Of a stretch of DNA of 10,055 nt, positions 7,468 to 10,055 are shown piece after piece; the first letter of the stretch is position 1, and each line of letters opens with the position of its first letter. The stretch lies in the NCBI GenBank assembly GCA_028868235.1, contig JAGWUW010000059.1:1-10055 (forward strand). Reading direction: 5' to 3'. The DNA comes from Betaproteobacteria bacterium (GTDB taxonomy: Bacteria > Pseudomonadota > Gammaproteobacteria > Burkholderiales > Rhodocyclaceae). The translations under genes and the position numbers were made by a program. The notes under the pieces were generated by a model, which did no database searches, was not told where the DNA came from, and saw nothing but the letters and a program-made list of their open reading frames with translations.

Positions 7468-8265
7468 TCATGAGGCGACACATTTTTTTAGAACAAAAAT
7501 ATTTTCATTCTGTACTTTTTGCGCATGTAATATTAAAAAATTATCGATTTTTTTACATTTCTCCAAAAGTTCACGAAATTCTTCATACTGCCATGCGTGA
7601 ACATGAATATCCATTGCTGCATTCATTGCCTGTAATGCAGACTCCTCTATTTTATCTTCATCTATATACTCCCCAGTCATGATGGGGTGAACGAATTTTG
7701 CATGCTCAACGTAAGCATCCTTCTTGGTCCCCATGCCACCATCCACATAATCCATCATCATGTGTTCAAGTGTAGTGGCAGTTCGATCACGATCCCATGT
7801 TTTTGATTTTTCCGGCACCACAAGCAGGAAAATTCCCTGATCTTTTAGCACCCTAATCGTATTGATAATTGCACCAATCGGGTCAAACAAGTGCTCTATG
7901 ACATGGGCGCTAATCACAAAATCCAGGGAATTTTGAGGGATCCCCGCCATGGTTTGAGCATCAATGAAGCCGTTGAGAGACACTTCCAGACTGGAGAAAT
8001 ATTTAGATAACTCATCTCTATCCCGAATATCACCGTAATAACACTCCGATCCATCCGGGATAAAAAATGGACGAGAACCGGCCCCCACCTCAATTCCCTT
8101 TCCCTTAATCCATATGGATGATACAGTTCGGCGCACAGCCTCAATTTCTATTGATCCATGACTTTCCATAAGCTCACGCCTCTGCCTGTGCAACGAAGCG
8201 CATCTATTTGCCAAATCTTCTATTGAGTAATTAATCCAGAAGCTCGAGATTTCTTCATCATTCAT
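7468..8265 (-). CDS. Class I SAM-dependent methyltransferase
   Basis: A 265-residue protein that transfers a methyl group from S-adenosylmethionine to an unidentified acceptor, probably in the cytoplasm. The SAM-binding glycine loop is GIEVGAGSRPFF (residues ~57-68), followed by the acidic strand YYGDIRD (~76-82), and then LDFVISAHVIEHLFDP (~114-129), the motif-IV region typical of Methyltransf_11/23 proteins. The next strand is IRVLKDQGIFLLVVPE. The C-terminal third has HVHAWQYEEFRELLE. There is no signal peptide or membrane segment. Start ATG 8265 is preceded by a weak GCGGA about nine bases away. The gene is markedly AT-richer than the RHS gene and the IS elements, which points to transfer. 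The partial gene at the right edge lies on the same strand with similar composition. Enzymes of this type are common in O-antigen and capsule clusters; that role is inference. The stop lies 17 bases from the IS5 element end, with the transposase convergent. Confidence -1.
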   Translation of the reverse strand: MNDEEISSFWINYSIEDLANRCASLHRQRRELMESHGSIEIEAVRRTVSSIWIKGKGIEVGAGSRPFFIPDGSECYYGDIRDRDELSKYFSSLEVSLNGFIDAQTMAGIPQNSLDFVISAHVIEHLFDPIGAIINTIRVLKDQGIFLLVVPEKSKTWDRDRTATTLEHMMMDYVDGGMGTKKDAYVEHAKFVHPIMTGEYIDEDKIEESALQAMNAAMDIHVHAWQYEEFRELLEKCKKIDNFLILHAQKVQNENIFVLKKCVAS

Positions 8266-8289
8266 ATTTTAATTCCGCTTCAATAAAAA

Positions 8290-8310
8290 TTGATTAATAT
8301 AATTAATCAA
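8290..8310. promoter_or_regulatory. AT-rich 21-bp palindrome upstream of the methyltransferase (possible operator)
   Basis: TTGATTAAT, three spacer bases, then ATTAATCAA: perfect 9-bp arms, 25 bases upstream of the methyltransferase ATG 8265. The position would suit an operator or the promoter core for that gene. The DNA here is very AT-rich, so chance palindromes are more likely than usual. No clear -35/-10 assignment can be made. Confidence -1.
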
Positions 8311-8545
8311 ATTATAATATCTAAATTAATTATATGCCATTATTTAAAAAAATCTTCGCTCGCAATAGAGGCCCTGCGCTCTCCAAACGAAAAAGCAGCG
8401 CCCCAATTGCAACTGGGTGCAGATCTCCGTTAGTCCAAACCGAACGGCCTGCCGTCTGATATTCTGGGGTGACCGCTGGCACAAGTCTGTAGAGAGTGAA
8501 AGGGCACTGCCAGGATTCGCACCTTCAGCCTCGTCGTGTGCAGAC
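8311..8545. other. Unassigned stretch between the methyltransferase leader and the IS3 remnant
   Basis: The first ~40 bases are AT-rich leader. From ~8345 the DNA is of higher GC and holds no start codon with a credible product. One minus-strand frame is stop-free for about 65 codons (it includes TNGDLHPVAIGALLFRLE) and ends at a TAA near 8329-8331, but I do not recognise it and it has no plausible start. The part next to the IS3 end could be a scrap of the IS630 transposase (see findings). CCCAATTG/CAACTGGG at ~8401-8416 is a short imperfect palindrome of unknown meaning. Confidence -1.
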
Positions 8546-8546
8546 T

Positions 8547-8571
8547 GAACCGCCCCGGGATTGCCGGAGGC
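8547..8571 (+). repeat. Left terminal inverted repeat of the IS3-family remnant
   Basis: All 25 bases are matched by the complement of 9436-9460; similarity stops at the next base. The outer T at 8546 gives the TG end typical of IS3 elements. Confidence -1.
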
Positions 8572-8597
8572 ACTAACGCCTGAGAGGAGGGTCTGCG

Positions 8598-9422
8598 ATG
8601 AGCAAGACGACGAACAAGTTTTCACCAGAGGTGCGAGAACGTGCGGTCCGCCTGGTGCTGGACCAGGGGGCGAGCATGCATCCCGATAGGCAGCGATGCC
8701 AACTTCAAGGCTTATGGTGTGCGCAAAGTGTGGCGGCAAATGCAGCGTGAGGCCTTCGATATTGCCCGCTGCACGGTGGAACGGCTGATGCGCGATCTCT
8801 GCCTGCAGGGCGTGATCCGTGGCAAGCCGGTCAAGACGACGGTGAGCGACAAGGCCGCGCCATGTCCGCTCGATCAGGTCAACCGCCAGTTCCATGCTCC
8901 GGCGCCGAACATGTTTTGGTGTCGGACTTCACCTACGTCGCAACGCGGGCCGGGTTCGTCTATGTTGCCTTCGTGTTCGGCGTCTACGCCCGCTATATCG
9001 TGGGCTGGCGGGTGAGCAGGACGGCACATGCTGGCTTCGTGCTCGATGTCCTCGAGCAGGCGGCCCATGATCGGCGGCCCGTCCATCACGGCGGACTGAT
9101 CCAGCACAGCGGCCGCGGCAGCCAATACGTCTCGATCAAGTATACTGAGCGCCTTGCCGAGGCCGGGATCGAACCTTCGGTCGGGAGCGTTGCCGACAGC
9201 TATGACAACGCCTTGGCTGAGACGATCAACGGACTTTGCAACGCCGAGGTCATCCATCGACGCGAGCCGTGGCGTTCATCTGAAGCCGTGGAATATGCCA
9301 CGCTCGAATGGATGGACTGGTTCAACCACCGGCGCTTGTTCGCGCCCATCGGCAACATCCCGTCTGCCAAAGCCGAAGAGCGTTACTACGCCAAGCTGGA
9401 CGACACGCCCATGGCAGCATAA
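8598..9422 (+). pseudogene. IS3-family transposase orfA/orfB, deleted and frameshifted
   Basis: OrfA starts at ATG 8598, seven bases after AGGAGG (8585-8590), with MSKTTNKFSPEVRERAVRLV, the HTH start of IS3 OrfA. After VLD it appears to lose one G in the G-run near 8669; the corrected frame reads GEHASR then TAG where the family has Trp. The uncorrected frame stops at TGA 8748-8750. Around 8690 the sequence jumps straight into OrfB (DANFKAYGVRKVWRQMQRE), so the rest of OrfA and about the first 60 OrfB residues are missing. OrfB then loses a G near 8918-8919, moving NMFW into the frame of VSDFTYVATRAGFVYVAF. The integrase core continues to MAA* at 9422. The first Asp (VSDFTY) and the Glu (ALAETING) remain, but the second Asp is Gly (QHSGRGSQY, where HSDRGSQY is usual). 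It cannot make active transposase. Confidence -1.
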
Positions 9423-9435
9423 TTTGATGAAACTA

Positions 9436-9460
9436 GCCTCCGGCAATCCCGGGGCGGTTC
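9436..9460 (-). repeat. Right terminal inverted repeat of the IS3-family remnant
   Basis: Perfect complement of 8547-8571. It starts 13 bases after the orfB stop at 9420-9422. The base outside it is C, where an A would complete the usual CA end. Confidence -1.
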
Positions 9461-9462
9461 CC

Positions 9463-9767
9463 CCAGACCTGCACGTAATCGACCTTCACACCGCGCTCGG
9501 CCAACTCGGCAACCAGCCCGCGCAAGGTGAAATCGACCTTGGTCCGATCTAGCAGCCAGTCCACAGATCCCCGGTCGGCAACCGGGGCTTATGACCGCCA
9601 ATCTGCCCAGCTGCGACCGTCCCTGTTTGCCGGCAACGCCTCATTCACTTGATCGCGCTACTTTCGGAAACGCCAAATCTGGCAGCGGCACCGCGTACCG
9701 ACATGCCCTCGTCCATTACCGCTGAAGGAACCCGTTTCCGACGATCCATCGAATAGGCTCGAACCAT
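9463..9767 (-). pseudogene. IS630-family transposase, N-terminal remnant
   Basis: Starting at ATG 9767 the minus strand reads MVRAYSMDRRKRV ... AVMDEGMSVRGAAARFGVS, the N-terminal helix-turn-helix of IS630-family transposases. Codon 41 is TGA (9647-9645), where the family has Trp. The same frame continues as RQTGTVAAGQIGGHKPRLPTGD, again family-like. A one-base loss near 9564-9567 then moves the reading frame to VDWLLDRTKVDFTLRGL and VAELAERGVKVDYVQVW, which runs to 9463, right at the IS3 end. The catalytic DDE domain is absent. The order of decay versus IS3 insertion is unknown. The family call is from remembered consensus motifs and is strong. Confidence -1.
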
Positions 9768-9871
9768 GCCATGCCAGCCTTCTACCCGCCAGGCATTGTG
9801 AATCACATTCGATCCCGTTCGGGAATCCCCTTTCGAGTCAATGCAATGTCATCAGGCTATAAACCTAGAAG
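9768..9871. other. Leader and probable outer end of the IS630 remnant
   Basis: No gene is visible. GTGAATCAC at 9798-9806 and the adjacent hairpin-like GATCCCG/CGGGAATC at 9811-9827 lie 30-60 bases before the transposase start, where an IS630 terminal repeat is expected. The opposite end of the element is not in the window, so the boundary cannot be fixed. Confidence -1.
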
Positions 9872-9898
9872 CGTTGACCACACCTCGCGTGGTCAACG
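9872..9898. terminator. Strong hairpin downstream of the right-edge gene
   Basis: CGTTGACCAC and GTGGTCAACG form a perfect 10-bp stem with a 7-base loop. It lies about 70 bases after the stop of the minus-strand gene at the right edge. The flanking DNA in that direction (CTTCTAGGTTT) lacks a solid T-run, so a rho-independent terminator is only one reading; an operator or mobile-element end is another. Confidence -1.
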
Positions 9899-9912
9899 TC
9901 GAAGCAGCGAGA

Positions 9913-9932
9913 CGCTATTCTACAGCATAGCG
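9913..9932. repeat. Second small hairpin next to the 9872 stem
   Basis: CGCTAT, eight bases, then ATAGCG: a perfect 6-bp stem, 14 bases from the larger hairpin and about 35 bases after the stop at 9968-9970. It may act with the larger hairpin at the end of the right-edge transcript. The stem is short enough to be chance. Confidence -1.
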
Positions 9933-9967
9933 ATGACCGGAACCACATAAGCCTGAAATAAACAAAC

Positions 9968-10055
9968 TTAATACGTCCCGCCACCATCTCTAATAAGTGA
10001 AAATACCCTATTGGCAAAAGATTCATAAGTAAAATATCTTTCAAATACCCTCCTT
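9968..10055 (-). CDS. C-terminal end of an unidentified protein, possibly a glycosyltransferase (5' part outside window)
   Basis: The minus strand enters at the right edge in an open frame of 28 codons, ending RRVFERYFTYESFANRVFSL then IRDGGGTY and TAA (9970-9968). The pattern of an aromatic-rich YFTYESFANRVFSLI helix just before the stop resembles the final helix of GT4-type glycosyltransferases (R-Y/F-S/T-W/Y-E-x-x-A-x-R). That is a weak, tail-only match. The AT-rich composition and strand agree with the methyltransferase at 7468-8265, and the two may once have been closer together before the IS630 and IS3 elements arrived. The frame could also be a chance opening, given its short visible length. 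Confidence -1.
   Translation of the reverse strand, partial: RRVFERYFTYESFANRVFSLIRDGGGTY

Larger units (their letters stand above)
8546..9461 (+). mobile_element. IS3-family element with internal deletion, non-autonomous
   Basis: Perfect 25-bp inverted repeats lie at 8547-8571 and 9436-9460, beginning GAACCGCCCCGGGATTGCC on the left. The left end has the expected outer T (TGAACC), but the right end reads GGTTCC instead of GGTTCA. The element is ~0.9 kb, while relatives are about 1.25-1.3 kb, fitting the internal deletion seen in its transposase genes. The right end abuts a broken IS630-family transposase, so it probably inserted into that older element. Confidence -1.

Noticed and set aside
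7456..7468. ATTAT-CGA-ATAAT mini hairpin between the transposase and methyltransferase stops
   Set aside because: Only five A/T pairs; too weak for a bidirectional terminator.
7470..7682. Plus-strand 70-codon frame
   Set aside because: Antisense to the methyltransferase C-terminus; AT-rich, with no ribosome site or recognisable product.
8311..8545. Possible gene fragment with TNGDLHPVAIGALLFRLE on the minus strand
   Set aside because: Stop-free for only about 65 codons, no start or ribosome site, and no family I recognise; left as unassigned.
8344..9601. Minus-strand open frames over the IS3 remnant (8344-8895, 8874-9257, 9386-9601)
   Set aside because: They are antisense to recognisable IS3 transposase sequence and have no family features. 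Only short parts of 9463-9601 carry the IS630 reading, reported as a pseudogene.
1..10055. CRISPR arrays, tRNA or rRNA genes
   Set aside because: No regularly spaced short repeats, no cloverleaf-like stretch and no rRNA motifs seen on either strand.

Overview
The window looks like accessory DNA of a high-GC alphaproteobacterium. A sphingomonad-type host is my best guess, from the style of the transposases and the codon use of the large gene; no housekeeping or rRNA gene is present to confirm it. No complete housekeeping operon is visible.

Layout, left to right. (1) Positions 1-6414, minus strand: the first 2,138 codons of one very large RHS/YD-repeat protein, open without a stop from its start to the left edge, so its C-terminal end is not seen. 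About 40 YD repeats are interrupted by a twin copy of a short HY..GW.EGR.P motif and by four predicted lectin-like beta-sandwich modules, two of which are obvious tandem copies. (2) 6415-6604: leader of the RHS gene, with a TTGACG direct repeat at 10-bp spacing. (3) 6605-7451: an apparently intact IS5-family (IS427-like) insertion sequence with 16-bp terminal inverted repeats, flanking TA dinucleotides and a transposase read through a -1 frameshift. (4) 7468-8265, minus strand: an AT-rich class I SAM-dependent methyltransferase gene, preceded by an AT-rich 21-bp palindrome. (5) 8311-8545: no recognised gene. (6) 8546-9461: an internally deleted, multiply inactivated IS3-family element that still has 25-bp perfect inverted repeats. 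(7) 9463-9767, minus strand: a decayed IS630-family transposase N-terminus, cut off where the IS3 remnant begins. (8) 9768-9967: IS630 leader and two hairpins. (9) 9968-10055, minus strand: the last 28 codons of an AT-rich gene entering from the right, perhaps a glycosyltransferase.

How it fits together: the methyltransferase and the right-edge gene lie on the same strand and share low GC. They look like parts of a horizontally acquired surface-glycan islet that has been split by insertion sequences (inference). The IS5 element sits exactly at the boundary between this AT-rich DNA and the GC-rich RHS gene. The RHS protein is probably a secreted or surface-exposed polymorphic-toxin-like shell or adhesin, but its effector end and any immunity gene lie outside the window.
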